A DNA stretch of 64,000 nucleotides, taken from positions 87,204-151,203 of the forward strand of contig DASXZD010000020.1 in NCBI GenBank assembly GCA_036502085.1, read 5' to 3'. This document shows positions 8,279 through 15,938 of this stretch, piece by piece. A program made the position numbers and the translations under genes. Source of the DNA: PALSA-505 sp036502085 (GTDB lineage Bacteria; Actinomycetota; Actinomycetes; Streptosporangiales; Streptosporangiaceae). The stretch's first letter is position 1, and every line of letters begins with the position of its first letter. The notes beneath the pieces are model-generated. The model did no database searches. It was given only the letters and a program-made list of their open reading frames with translations, and had not been told where the DNA came from.

Positions 8279-9763
8279 ATGGCGCGTGAGGCGGATGCTG
8301 CCGCCGCTGGCCTGACCGGGCTGCCGGAGGGCCAGCGGGTGCAGGCGATGAGCCGCTGGCGGGTCATCGCCCCGCACTTTGAGGATGGCGTGCCGCTGGC
8401 GCGGATCGCCGGGGAGAGCGGGACCGGCGAGCGGACGCTGCAGCGGTGGGCGGCCCGGTACCGGGCCGGCGGGCTGGCCGGGCTGGCCCGGGCGGGACGG
8501 GCCGACCGGGGCCAGCGGCGGATCTCGGCCGAGCTGCGGCTGCTGATCGAGGGCCTGGCGCTGCAGCGCCCGCCGCCCACGGCCGCGACCATCTGCCGCC
8601 AGGCCGCCGGCGTCGCCCGGGAGCAGGGCTGGCCCGAGCCAGGCTACGCCACCGTGCACGCGATCGTCCGCGGCATCGACCCGGGACTGGCGGTACTGGC
8701 CCACGAGGGCACCAAGCGGTACAGGGAACTGTTCGACCTGATCTACCGGCGCGAAGCCGAGCGGCCTAATGCGATCTGGCAGGCCGACCACACCCAGCTG
8801 GACCTGTGGGTCCTCACGCCGTCCGGCAAGCCGGCCCGGCCGTGGCTGACCATCATCGAAGACGACTACTCCCGGGCGGTGGCCGGGTACGCGGTCAACC
8901 TCGGAGCGCCCTCGGCGCTGAATACCGCGCTGGCGTTCCGGCAGGCGATCTGGCGCAAGGATCACCCGGACTGGCACCTGTGCGGCATCCCCGAGGTCTT
9001 CCACGTCGATCACGGCCCGGATTTCACCTCGGCCCACCTGGAGCAGGTGATGGCCGACCTGCGCGTCCAGCCCCGGTTCTCGCTGCCCGGCCAGCCCCGC
9101 GGCCGCGGCAAGGTGGAGCGGATCTTCGGCACCATCAACCAGATGTGCCTGCCGCACCTGCCCGGCCACGCCCCCCGCGGCACCAGGGACCGGGCCCGGC
9201 AGGCCCGGCTGACCCTGGCCGGGCTGGACGAGGCGATCGGTGCCTTCGTCCGCGAGACCTACAACGTGTCCGCGCACGGCGAGACCGGCCAGCCGCCGCA
9301 GCAGCGGTGGGAGGCTGGCGCGTTCATCCCCCGGATGCCCGGCTCGCTGGCCGAGCTGGACCTGCTGCTGCTCGCTGTCGCCCGGCCCCGCAAGATCCAC
9401 CCCGACGGCATCCACTACCAGTCGCTGCGCTACCTCGACCCGGTGCTGGCCGACTACGTCGGCGAGCAGGCGGTGATCCGCTACGACCCCCGGGACATGG
9501 CCGAGATCCGGATCTATCACCAAGGCCGGTTCCTGTGCCGGGCCATCTGCCCCGAGTTGGCCGACCGCACCGTCAGCCTCAAGGAGATCACCGCCGCCCG
9601 CAACGCCCGCCGCCGCGAGCTGCGCGCCCAGCTCGGCGAGCGGGCCAGCATCGTGGACCGGCTCATCGCCGTGCACCAGGCGCCGCCGGCCGCCGTCCCC
9701 GAGCCCCGGCAGGCGCCGCCCGGGCCGCCCGCGCCCCGGCTGAAACGGTACCGGGAGGAGTAA
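8279..9763 (+). CDS. tniA: DDE transposase, TniA/Tn552 p480-like
   Basis: This 494-residue transposase of the Mu/TniA/Tn552 group has an integrase-core fold. N-terminal helix-turn-helix segments (IAGESGTGERTLQRWAARY and onward) should bind the terminal repeats. The catalytic triad is visible as Asp in WQADHTQLDLW, Asp in VDHGPDF and Glu in GKVERIFGTIN. The C-terminal part (RKIHPDGIHYQSLRY, then a basic tail) matches the Mu-type beta-barrel region. The open frame extends upstream to 8087, but the ATG at 8279 starts where conservation begins and leaves room for the divergent promoter. The ATPase gene follows after 3 bases. Confidence 0.92.
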   Translation: MAREADAAAAGLTGLPEGQRVQAMSRWRVIAPHFEDGVPLARIAGESGTGERTLQRWAARYRAGGLAGLARAGRADRGQRRISAELRLLIEGLALQRPPPTAATICRQAAGVAREQGWPEPGYATVHAIVRGIDPGLAVLAHEGTKRYRELFDLIYRREAERPNAIWQADHTQLDLWVLTPSGKPARPWLTIIEDDYSRAVAGYAVNLGAPSALNTALAFRQAIWRKDHPDWHLCGIPEVFHVDHGPDFTSAHLEQVMADLRVQPRFSLPGQPRGRGKVERIFGTINQMCLPHLPGHAPRGTRDRARQARLTLAGLDEAIGAFVRETYNVSAHGETGQPPQQRWEAGAFIPRMPGSLAELDLLLLAVARPRKIHPDGIHYQSLRYLDPVLADYVGEQAVIRYDPRDMAEIRIYHQGRFLCRAICPELADRTVSLKEITAARNARRRELRAQLGERASIVDRLIAVHQAPPAAVPEPRQAPPGPPAPRLKRYREE

Positions 9764-9766
9764 CCC

Positions 9767-10681
9767 ATGGACTCCGCCGAACAGGCCGCCGGCGATCCGC
9801 GCTGGGCCGCCAAGGTAGCCGCTGTCGAGCGGATCCGGCCCAGCGACGGCGGCCAGGCGCCCCCGCTGCCGCCGCCCGGTGAGCCGGTCATCATCACCAA
9901 GCAGCACCGCCGGTTCACCGAGTTCGCCGACGCGGTCCGCCGCGACCACTACATCGGCCTGTGCTACGGGCCGCCGGGCGTGGGCAAGACCGTCTCCGCC
10001 CGCCAGTACGCCCGCCAGTACGCCGGCTGGGACGAGCTGCACCCCCTGCTGCTCAGCGTCTCCCGGTACCTCGCCGCCGGGCGGCTACGAGATGACTGGC
10101 ACACCCTGGTGTTCACCCCGACCGTCAACGCCACCGCCCGCGCGGTGTCAACCGAACTGAGGGACCTGTCCAACCGGCTGTCCATGCTCCGCGGAAACGA
10201 CCACGACGACTGGCGGACCTATCACCAGCCGCACAGCCTGGCCGCCTACACCGAACTGCTCATCGTCGATGAGGCCGACCGGCTCCAAACCGCCGCGCTG
10301 GAACAGCTGCGCGATCACTACGACCGCAGCCACCTGGGCCTGATCCTCATCGGCATGCCCGGCCTGGAAAAACGCCTCGCCCGCTACCCGCAGCTCTACA
10401 GCAGGATCGGATTCGTCCACGAATACCAGCCGCTCAGCACCGCGGAACTGTCCTTCGTCCTGGACCACCACTGGGCCGACCTCGGCCTCACCCTGTCAGC
10501 CAGCGACTTCACCGACACCGAAGCCGCCGCCGCCATCACCCGCATCACCGGCGGCAACTTCCGTCTCGTGCACCGCCTGTTCGACCAGATCGCCCGCATC
10601 CTGGAGATCAACGGCCTGCACACCATCACCAGCGAAGTCGTCGAGACCGCCCGCGAGTCCCTCGTCATCGGCAGCCTGTGA
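9767..10681 (+). CDS. tniB: Transposition AAA+ ATPase, TniB-like
   Basis: This is a 304-residue AAA+ ATPase that should work with the transposase in target capture (TniB, Tn552 p271, MuB and IstB are functional relatives). Walker A is GPPGVGKT near residue 70 and Walker B is LLIVDEADRL near 170. A sensor segment LILIGMPG and a C-terminal lid helix bundle follow. It starts 3 bases after the transposase stop, so the two form an operon. Confidence 0.92.
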   Translation: MDSAEQAAGDPRWAAKVAAVERIRPSDGGQAPPLPPPGEPVIITKQHRRFTEFADAVRRDHYIGLCYGPPGVGKTVSARQYARQYAGWDELHPLLLSVSRYLAAGRLRDDWHTLVFTPTVNATARAVSTELRDLSNRLSMLRGNDHDDWRTYHQPHSLAAYTELLIVDEADRLQTAALEQLRDHYDRSHLGLILIGMPGLEKRLARYPQLYSRIGFVHEYQPLSTAELSFVLDHHWADLGLTLSASDFTDTEAAAAITRITGGNFRLVHRLFDQIARILEINGLHTITSEVVETARESLVIGSL

Positions 10682-10698
10682 CCCAGCGCCGGTCCCGC

Positions 10699-10713
10699 CA
10701 GATAGCGCCGACG
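10699..10713 (+). repeat. Internal copy of the inner terminal-repeat motif
   Basis: CAGATAGCGCCGACG matches the inner 15 bases of the right terminal repeat (CAGATAACGCCGATG) with two differences and in the same orientation. It lies 18 bp after the ATPase stop codon. It could be an internal transposase-binding site or a relic of an earlier, shorter element end before cargo was gained. Confidence 0.5.
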
Positions 10714-10876
10714 GCGGGCGGGTGTCCGGTGAGCGGTCCTCAAACGGACGCCCACAAGTGGCGGCCGGGAACGTCATGCGCGCCGGGAGCGGCCGCAGGC
10801 CGTACTCCCCGCTGGCGTCTGGCGCGTCTAAGACCTGCGGGGGCCGCAGCGGTTCCCGGCGAGGAGGAGACCGATC

Positions 10877-12022
10877 ATGCGACGCAGCCTGGCCACCGCG
10901 ACGATGGCAGCGGCTCTGGCCATGGGCAGCTGGGGGGTGGCGAGCGCTGCCAGCTCGTGGACGGTCCAGCCGGTGCCGCCGGCACCGGGGGCGACGAAAA
11001 CCCGGCTGACGTCGGTCTCCTGCGCTGCGGCGGCCAGCTGCACCGCCGTCGGGTCCGCGAATGTCTCCTCGCTGCACGCCTGGTCCTGGAACGGCAGCAC
11101 CTGGACGGTCCAGCCGGTCCCGGCTCCGGCGGGCTCGTTCACCAGCTCCCTGGACGGGATCTCCTGCCCGTCCGCCACCGACTGCATGGCCGTCGGAACC
11201 TACCGAACCTCGACGCGCAACATGACGCTGGCCGAGCAGTGGAACGGCAGCACCTGGTCGGTCCTGCCCAGCCTCAATCCGCGCGGCGCGGTCACCGTCG
11301 TGCTGACCGGGGTCTCCTGCGCGTCAGTGACCAGGTGCACCGCGGTCGGCGATTACACCCCGGCCCGCAGCTCGTCCCTCGTGCCGCTGGCCGAGCACTG
11401 GAACGGCAGCAACTGGTCGGTCCAGGCCATCCCGGTCCCGGCCGGGACCAGCCGCACCGCGCTGCAGGCCGTCTCGTGCCGGCTGGCCGCCAGCTGCACA
11501 GCGGTCGGCTGGTCCGACATCAGCCCCGTTGGCGAGCAGCCGCTGGCCGAGCACTGGGACGGCACCAGCTGGACGATCCAGGCCACACCCGCAACGCCCG
11601 GCACCGCCGCCCTGACCGCGGTCTCCTGCGCATCGGCGGACAGCTGCACCGCCGCCGGCGGCGCGCCCGCGCCCGCCGCGCCCGGCGCAGCCCTGGCCGA
11701 GCACTGGGACGGCAGCACCTGGGCCGCCCAGGCCATCGCGGTCCCGGCCGGCGCGGCCTACCTGACGCTGACCGGCATCTCCTGCCCCACCGCATCGGCC
11801 TGCACCCTGGCCGGGTACTTCAGCAGGCCCACGGGCGGAGCCCGGGCCCTGGCCGAGCGGCGGAACGGCACCGCGTGGAAGGTGCAGCAGACCGCCGCGC
11901 CGTCGACGCACAAGCTGCCCGCCGCGATCTCGTGCACGGCCAGCCGCGCCTGCACCATGACCGGTTTCACCAGCTCCCTCGACAGCGGGGCCGAGGCGCC
12001 CCTGGCCGAGCAGGAGCCCTAG
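10877..12022 (+). CDS. Secreted protein with ~48-residue Cys-paired repeats, transposon cargo
   Basis: The 381-residue protein has a clear signal peptide (cleavage near VASAA, residue 24-25). About seven imperfect repeats of roughly 48 residues follow. Each has the pattern LTSVSC..A.SCTAVG, a loop, then LAEHWNGSTWTVQ. Each repeat carries two Cys about seven residues apart, probably disulfide-bonded, and Trp residues suggesting a beta-propeller or solenoid. Similar repeat proteins are common and uncharacterised in actinomycetes. A GAGGAGGAG ribosome site precedes the ATG. It is the only strong gene between the ATPase and the right end. Confidence 0.82.
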   Translation: MRRSLATATMAAALAMGSWGVASAASSWTVQPVPPAPGATKTRLTSVSCAAAASCTAVGSANVSSLHAWSWNGSTWTVQPVPAPAGSFTSSLDGISCPSATDCMAVGTYRTSTRNMTLAEQWNGSTWSVLPSLNPRGAVTVVLTGVSCASVTRCTAVGDYTPARSSSLVPLAEHWNGSNWSVQAIPVPAGTSRTALQAVSCRLAASCTAVGWSDISPVGEQPLAEHWDGTSWTIQATPATPGTAALTAVSCASADSCTAAGGAPAPAAPGAALAEHWDGSTWAAQAIAVPAGAAYLTLTGISCPTASACTLAGYFSRPTGGARALAERRNGTAWKVQQTAAPSTHKLPAAISCTASRACTMTGFTSSLDSGAEAPLAEQEP

Positions 12023-12300
12023 ACCGCCACAGCGGCCGGGCCCGCCGGGGTGCGCCCGGGAGGGACGTCTCGCCGGACATTCCGGACGTCTCCGCAGACG
12101 TCCTCGCGGCCCGCGACCGAGCTCTCGACGCAAGATCAAGTTCAGGCTTGCGGGCCGGAGCCAGCGAGGAAGGCACCCACGCCGTTCACTACCTGGTCAG
12201 CGCCCTAGGCCCGCTGACGCTCGCGGGCGGCGCCATCTACAACGGCCGTGACCGCATCCAGGCCATGATCAACCTTGCCCGCCTAGCCAGCTGACCACGA

Positions 12301-12345
12301 CAGATAACGCCGATGATCCGCCGCCACTTACCGGTCAAGGTCACA
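12301..12345 (-). repeat. Right terminal inverted repeat (45 bp)
   Basis: It runs from CAGATAACGCCGATG to CAAGGTCACA and is the inverted partner of 6787-6831 (40/45 identical). The ACA terminus directly abuts the right copy of the 8-bp target duplication. Confidence 0.94.
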
Positions 12346-12353
12346 AGCGAGGC
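12346..12353. repeat. Target-site duplication, right copy
   Basis: AGCGAGGC is identical to 6779-6786. Deleting 6787-12353 joins the two gene halves in frame. Confidence 0.93.
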
Positions 12354-12588
12354 ACTGGAGAAATTCCGCCAGAGCCGGGACATCCTATGGGAAGGGCGGA
12401 CTCAGGTGTCTATCGGTCGCGCAGCCGCTGCGGCCGGGGATGCGACCGGGGCACGGGCGGCCTACCATGCGGCGTGGCCACTGCTGGTCGAACAGGGGGC
12501 AAAGGCCGATTTGGATCATCTTGAGGGACTGCTGGAGGGTGAGCCGAATCAGCCAGCCGGAGCCGAGCCCGACCCGGATCGGCCATGA
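12346..12588 (+). pseudogene. NB-ARC/TPR STAND ATPase, 3' part
   Basis: This fragment encodes the last TPR of the interrupted ATPase (SEALEKFRQSRDILWEG, then SIGRAAAAAGDATGARAAYH and a Pro/Glu-rich tail). Joining ...CTTTTCAGCGAGGC from the left side with ACTGGAGAAATTC here reads FSEALEKFRQ without a break. The restored protein would be about 778 residues once the upstream C-run frameshift is also corrected. A short open frame begins at an ATG at 12313 inside the terminal repeat, so a stand-alone TPR peptide might be made, but there is no ribosome site. Confidence 0.88.
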
Positions 12589-13088
12589 CCACATCCCTGG
12601 AAGCAACCACCGTTGCCCAGGTCCTGCCTCCCGTCGCAACCGTAGTTGCGGCCATCCTCGGTGCCCTCATCACGGGATTCGGGGCCGCCGCACTCAAGCA
12701 CAAGTGGGATTCCGCGGCGGACGAATTGCGCTGGCAACGGGAGAGAGCTTCCCGAGTCCGCGCCCAGCGCCTCGACGCCTTTGCTCAGTACCTCGCCGCC
12801 CGGCCAGACCTCAGCGCAGTCAGATCACTCGCCGACAGGGCCGGAGACCCTGCAGCCGTCGTTAGTGCCGCCCGGCTTGCCGCCGCGAACCTGCTGATTC
12901 TACTTTCGGACGCTGATCAACGTGAAATTGTTGAACAGGACCTGAGGACGGTAGAGAACTGGGTTACCTCGTGGGCGGTCCCTTCCTCAAGAATAGATCG
13001 AACAGACGTGCCGACGGCCAAGGGCATCCTCGACCTGGCCAGGGATCTAGTGGTTGAACCCGAAAATGGGCGACTGCCGGTACCGTAA
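12585..13088 (+). CDS. One-helix membrane protein coupled to the NB-ARC gene
   Basis: The 167-residue protein has one N-terminal membrane helix (about 13-36, VLPPVATVVAAILGALITGF). A charged, probably coiled-coil segment (KWDSAADELRWQRERASRVR) and a helical soluble domain follow. Its ATG overlaps the NB-ARC stop codon (ATGA), a strong sign that the two products were made together. I do not recognise the family. Because the transposon breaks the upstream gene, expression may now depend on read-through or a promoter in the element. Confidence 0.72.
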   Translation: MTTSLEATTVAQVLPPVATVVAAILGALITGFGAAALKHKWDSAADELRWQRERASRVRAQRLDAFAQYLAARPDLSAVRSLADRAGDPAAVVSAARLAAANLLILLSDADQREIVEQDLRTVENWVTSWAVPSSRIDRTDVPTAKGILDLARDLVVEPENGRLPVP

Positions 13089-13465
13089 TGCCTGTGACTG
13101 AGGCTGATGTCGTCGTCTGGTACAACCCGCGGTGTTCCAAGTGCCGGGGAGCAGAAGAACTGCTGGCCGCCTACGGAGTTGCGGCGCGGCGAGTGCTCTA
13201 CCTGGACGATCCGCCGCCCCGGGCCGAGATCACCCGCGTGCTGGCCCTGCTGGGAACGGCCGACCCGCGCGCCCTGATGCGAACCTCCGAGCCCCGCTAC
13301 CAGGAACTCGGACTCGTCAATGCAGACGCTGATGAGCTCATCGAGGCGATAACGCGCTATCCCGAGCTCATCCAGCGCCCCGTCGTCATCTGGTCGGGCC
13401 GGGCCGTTATCGCGAGGCCTCCGGAACTTCTCCTGCCGCTGCTGGAGGCAGCCCAGAGACGGTGA
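13088..13465 (+). CDS. arsC: ArsC/Spx-family thioredoxin-fold protein (arsenate reductase-like)
   Basis: This 125-residue glutaredoxin-type ArsC homologue has the active-site segment YNPRCSKCRGA with CxxC near residues 16-19. The family stretches LMRTSEPRYQELGL and LIQRPVVIWSGRAVI-RPPE include the arginines that bind arsenate in characterised enzymes. No ArsR, ArsB or other resistance gene is adjacent, so the physiological substrate is open. The start overlaps the previous stop (TAATG), placing it in the operon with the membrane protein. Confidence 0.85.
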   Translation: MPVTEADVVVWYNPRCSKCRGAEELLAAYGVAARRVLYLDDPPPRAEITRVLALLGTADPRALMRTSEPRYQELGLVNADADELIEAITRYPELIQRPVVIWSGRAVIARPPELLLPLLEAAQRR

Positions 13466-13778
13466 TCAGGATGTGTGGGTGGTCGGCGGGGTTCAGCCAG
13501 CCGAGTATGGCGTCAAGCTCGGCAGGGGGCAGGGCGCTACGCAGCCTTCGGTGTACCCCACGGCCATGTAATCGTGCAGGAAGATCCCGGCTCCGTTGTC
13601 CGGAGGGCTGGGCATCTTGATGTCGATGAAGTGCTGGTAGGGCTGCCGCAGCCGGAGCCGGAGGCCGCGCGGCAGCTGCCGGCCGGGCTGAGGGCACACA
13701 CGGCGCTCCCGGCCCGCAGGCTGCGCACAGCCAGGCCACGAGCGCACCGCCCACAGCGACGCGAGACTTCCCGCCCAT
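13463..13778 (-). pseudogene. Decayed L,D-transpeptidase-like secreted protein
   Basis: One minus-strand frame starts at 13778 with a signal-peptide-like stretch (GGALVAWLCAACGPG) and also carries the end LPPAELDAILGWLNP. The intervening catalytic-type segment (FIDIKMPSPPDNGAGIFLHD, then GYTEGCVA) lies in a different frame. GIFLH...GCV with a following helix is the pattern of YkuD/ErfK-like transpeptidases. Two frame changes and the short length, about 315 bp against 600 or more, indicate a pseudogene with an internal deletion. The 3' end overlaps the end of the ArsC-like gene. Confidence 0.6.
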
Positions 13779-13791
13779 CCCCCGGCGACAG

Positions 13792-13974
13792 TTACCAGAG
13801 GTCGCCGCCGGTAAGCACGTACAGGAACGGCACTACCGGGATGATGCAGAAGATGCCCCACGCCAGCTTCCCGACCATTCCCAGGTCCGGCCGGTCGGTG
13901 ACCAGGTCGACCCAGATCAGGACAACGGCGAGAGGATGCAGGAAGCAGACCAGAATTTCCAGGAGCTTCTTCAT
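13792..13974 (-). CDS. Small two-helix membrane protein
   Basis: The 60-residue protein has two hydrophobic helices (EILVCFLHPLAVVLIWVDLV and a second near WGIFCIIPVVPFLYVLTGG). It is probably an integral membrane protein resembling short superinfection-immunity/PLDc_N-type proteins. A GGAGG lies directly against the ATG, an unusually short spacing, but an upstream stop prevents extension. Function is unknown. Confidence 0.6.
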   Translation of the reverse strand: MKKLLEILVCFLHPLAVVLIWVDLVTDRPDLGMVGKLAWGIFCIIPVVPFLYVLTGGDLW

Positions 13975-14000
13975 CCTCCGAACCTACCCCGACCCGCCGC

Positions 14001-14030
14001 TTCAACCGGTCAGACTTCAACCGGTCAGAC
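14001..14030. repeat. Perfect 15-bp tandem duplication
   Basis: TTCAACCGGTCAGAC occurs twice back to back, ending just before the stop codon of the glycosyltransferase gene. It is probably slippage-derived. Confidence 0.85.
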
Positions 14031-14031
14031 G

Positions 14032-15330
14032 TCAGCGGCGCAGGATGTCGCGAACGTGCGGCACCGGCCACCGCCGGTCAAACAAGGTCGGGTCGTCTTT
14101 GTCTTCGCGGCGAAGGTGCTCGATCAAGGTCACGTAACCGTCGAGGTCGAGCGTCCTGATCAGGGAGAGCAGGTCGGCCGCCGCGCCGGTGACCGGACAG
14201 ACCGGTGCGACGAACCGGTCGTAGAGTTCCGCGATCTGGTGAACCATCGCCAGGTGGCGCGGGCCAGGATCGACCGAGGGGAAGTTCGTCGCGGCGAAGT
14301 CCTCGGTGAAGACGATCGGCTCGACGGCCAGCGCCCGCGGCCTGTGCTGCTGGGCGAGATGGATCAGCAACTCGATGTCGAAGGTCTCGTTGAACGACGT
14401 CATCTGCCCGGCGGCCGGGCCGAGCGCGGCCGCGTCGAAGACCTTGAAGCCGGCCTGGGTGTCGAGCACGTGGGCCAGGGACGGGATGAGCAACGCCCGG
14501 ACGAAGTGGCGGAACAGGATGATGATCTTGTCCGGCTTGTCGCCCGTGCTGTGCGGCTCGGTGACCGGCCCCTCCGCCTTGACCAGCACCGCCCCCTCGA
14601 TCCCGTAACGCTGCCCGAGCACGCCGACGACCGTGTCGCCGGCCGCCACCGGCACCGCCAGCGAGCCCAGCTGGGCCAGGTTCGCGGACAGATCCGCGTC
14701 GGTGTAGCAGACCAGGTGCCGGGCGGTGCCGTTCGCCCGCGCCGGGCCGGTCCTGACCGCGGCGGCCAGTCCCGCGAGTATCGATCCGCCCTTGCGGGAC
14801 TGCTCGGTCGAGGTCAGCCGGTCGAATGCGGGGCTGATCGAGGTGTCGCTCCTGATCACCTCGGCCAGCCTGAGCACGGTCACGCTGCGGTGCCCTTCGG
14901 CCGGGTAGCCTTCGGCGGCCGCGATGCCGGTCATGACATCCGCGCTCGAGGGCCGGTCCTGGCATCCGTCGTCACAGGCGATGATGCTCCACGTGACGCC
15001 GGGCAGGCCGCCGGCCAGCCAGTCGAGCTGGCGCACCTTAGCCCGGACGAAGTCCTCCCCGTGCGGGTGGGCGGCCCGGGGGGCCATCCGGCCCGTCTCG
15101 CCGTACATGGCCCACACCACGGTCAGGTGGACCGGCTCGGAGAGCTCGCCCAGCCGCTGCCGCGAGCGAGCCGCGGCCATCGCTTCGGCCGCCACCGCCG
15201 GGCCGTGGCTGGCCGCGGCGCTTTCCGCGGCCGCGCCGTCCTCGACAAGAGCGGAGGCGGCGAGGGCAGAGGCTACATCGAGGACCGCCTGGTTCTGATC
15301 AGAGTCTGTGAGGTCGCGCACGGGCACCAA
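14032..15330 (-). CDS. Family 2-like glycosyltransferase
   Basis: This 432-residue protein has a GT-A glycosyltransferase core. An N-terminal nucleotide-binding stretch (VTWSIIACDDGCQDRPS) precedes a DxD-type motif in CYTDADLSANL, and GILAGLAAAV-like and QAGFKVFDA segments follow. GT2 enzymes of this sort transfer sugars from nucleotide donors onto lipid or polysaccharide acceptors; the acceptor is not predictable. No transmembrane segment is obvious. The start is uncertain: TTG at 15330 or GTG at 15327 or 15321, with no convincing ribosome site. It lies 5 bp downstream of the DUF1707 gene on the same strand, suggesting coupling. Confidence 0.72.
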   Translation of the reverse strand: MVPVRDLTDSDQNQAVLDVASALAASALVEDGAAAESAAASHGPAVAAEAMAAARSRQRLGELSEPVHLTVVWAMYGETGRMAPRAAHPHGEDFVRAKVRQLDWLAGGLPGVTWSIIACDDGCQDRPSSADVMTGIAAAEGYPAEGHRSVTVLRLAEVIRSDTSISPAFDRLTSTEQSRKGGSILAGLAAAVRTGPARANGTARHLVCYTDADLSANLAQLGSLAVPVAAGDTVVGVLGQRYGIEGAVLVKAEGPVTEPHSTGDKPDKIIILFRHFVRALLIPSLAHVLDTQAGFKVFDAAALGPAAGQMTSFNETFDIELLIHLAQQHRPRALAVEPIVFTEDFAATNFPSVDPGPRHLAMVHQIAELYDRFVAPVCPVTGAAADLLSLIRTLDLDGYVTLIEHLRREDKDDPTLFDRRWPVPHVRDILRR

Positions 15331-15335
15331 TGTTC

Positions 15336-15773
15336 TCAGTACACGTGGTTGCGGCCGTCTCCGGGCCCGGGCATGCCGGTCCCGGCCGCCGCGGCGAAAG
15401 CGATCAGCAGCATGATGTAGAGGCTCCCGTACTGGGTCTCAAAGAAGGCGTAGCCCAGTCCGGGCAACACGATGATCACGCTGACGACCCATGTGATGAC
15501 CTTCCAGCTGACCGGCCTGCTGCGAGTCGGCGTGGTCACCTGCCGCGGCGCCGCGGCCGCCCGGGGCGGGATGCCCGCGGTGGCACCGCCCAGCTCGGCA
15601 TAGGTCCTCGACGCGAGCGCCTGGCCCGTTCGCCTGGTCAGTTCGCTCCTGCTCAGCTGCCCGTTCACGAACGCGGCCTTCAGGACATCGATGACTCGCT
15701 CGCGGTCCTCGTCGGAGGCCCGCAGGTAGCCTCCGTCGGCCGCCCATCCTGCGCCGGGATCCTGCGGTTCCAT
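15336..15773 (-). CDS. DUF1707 membrane protein
   Basis: This is a 145-residue protein. The N-terminal DUF1707 motif (RASDEDRERVIDVLKAAF, then GQLSRSELTRRTGQAL and TYAEL) is followed by a linker and two C-terminal membrane helices (VITWVVSVIIVLPGLGYAF and IMLLIAFAAAAGTG). DUF1707 is a SHOCT-like helical domain frequent in actinomycetes with no firm function. The ATG at 15773 puts the conserved motif near the N-terminus; an upstream ATG at 15806 is possible. Confidence 0.82.
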   Translation of the reverse strand: MEPQDPGAGWAADGGYLRASDEDRERVIDVLKAAFVNGQLSRSELTRRTGQALASRTYAELGGATAGIPPRAAAAPRQVTTPTRSRPVSWKVITWVVSVIIVLPGLGYAFFETQYGSLYIMLLIAFAAAAGTGMPGPGDGRNHVY

Positions 15774-15895
15774 AGCCACGGGACGCCTCTCGGTCGGCGA
15801 ACACACACAGCCCCTTCAGGATAAACATGGGCCAGCCGGGCACTGGGCACAGTGTTGCTAACGATTCCGGAGCGGGATCGAAGTCCTCGCCGCAT

Positions 15896-15918
15896 TTCCG
15901 GACGGCGATCGTCCGGAA
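15896..15918. promoter_or_regulatory. Inverted repeat upstream of the terpene-cyclase-fold gene
   Basis: TTCCGGACG and CGTCCGGAA form 9-bp perfect arms around a GCGAT loop, 21 bp before the ATG at 15939. The position suits an operator better than a terminator because no gene ends here. Confidence 0.45.
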
Positions 15919-15938
15919 TCGGACTTAGCGTGAGCCTC

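Larger units (their letters stand above)
6787..12345. mobile_element. Complete 5.56-kb Tn552/Tn402-like transposon
   Basis: The element is bounded by 45-bp terminal inverted repeats (TGT...ACA ends) and an 8-bp direct duplication. It encodes a DDE transposase (8279-9763), an AAA+ target-selection ATPase (9767-10681) and a divergent serine resolvase (7471-8088). Cargo genes lie at 6881-7474 and 10877-12022. This gene set matches the p480/p271/resolvase plan of Tn552 and the TniA/TniB/TniR plan of Tn402/Tn5053; no TniQ-like gene is present. It interrupts the NB-ARC/TPR gene. Near-identical ends, intact genes and a perfect duplication point to a recent insertion. Confidence 0.93.

Noticed and set aside
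8075..10042. 655-residue open frame on the minus strand
   Set aside because: It lies fully antisense to the transposase and ATPase genes, which have clear catalytic motifs; the translation is Arg/Gly/Pro-rich without any domain.
10678..12294. 538-residue plus-strand frame overlapping the secreted repeat protein
   Set aside because: The repeat protein in the other frame has a signal peptide, ribosome site and regular repeats. This frame is its shadow, although the last ~35 codons (12190-12294) look slightly protein-like.
13936..15420. 494-residue plus-strand frame
   Set aside because: It is antisense to the glycosyltransferase and DUF1707 genes and shows no recognisable domain.
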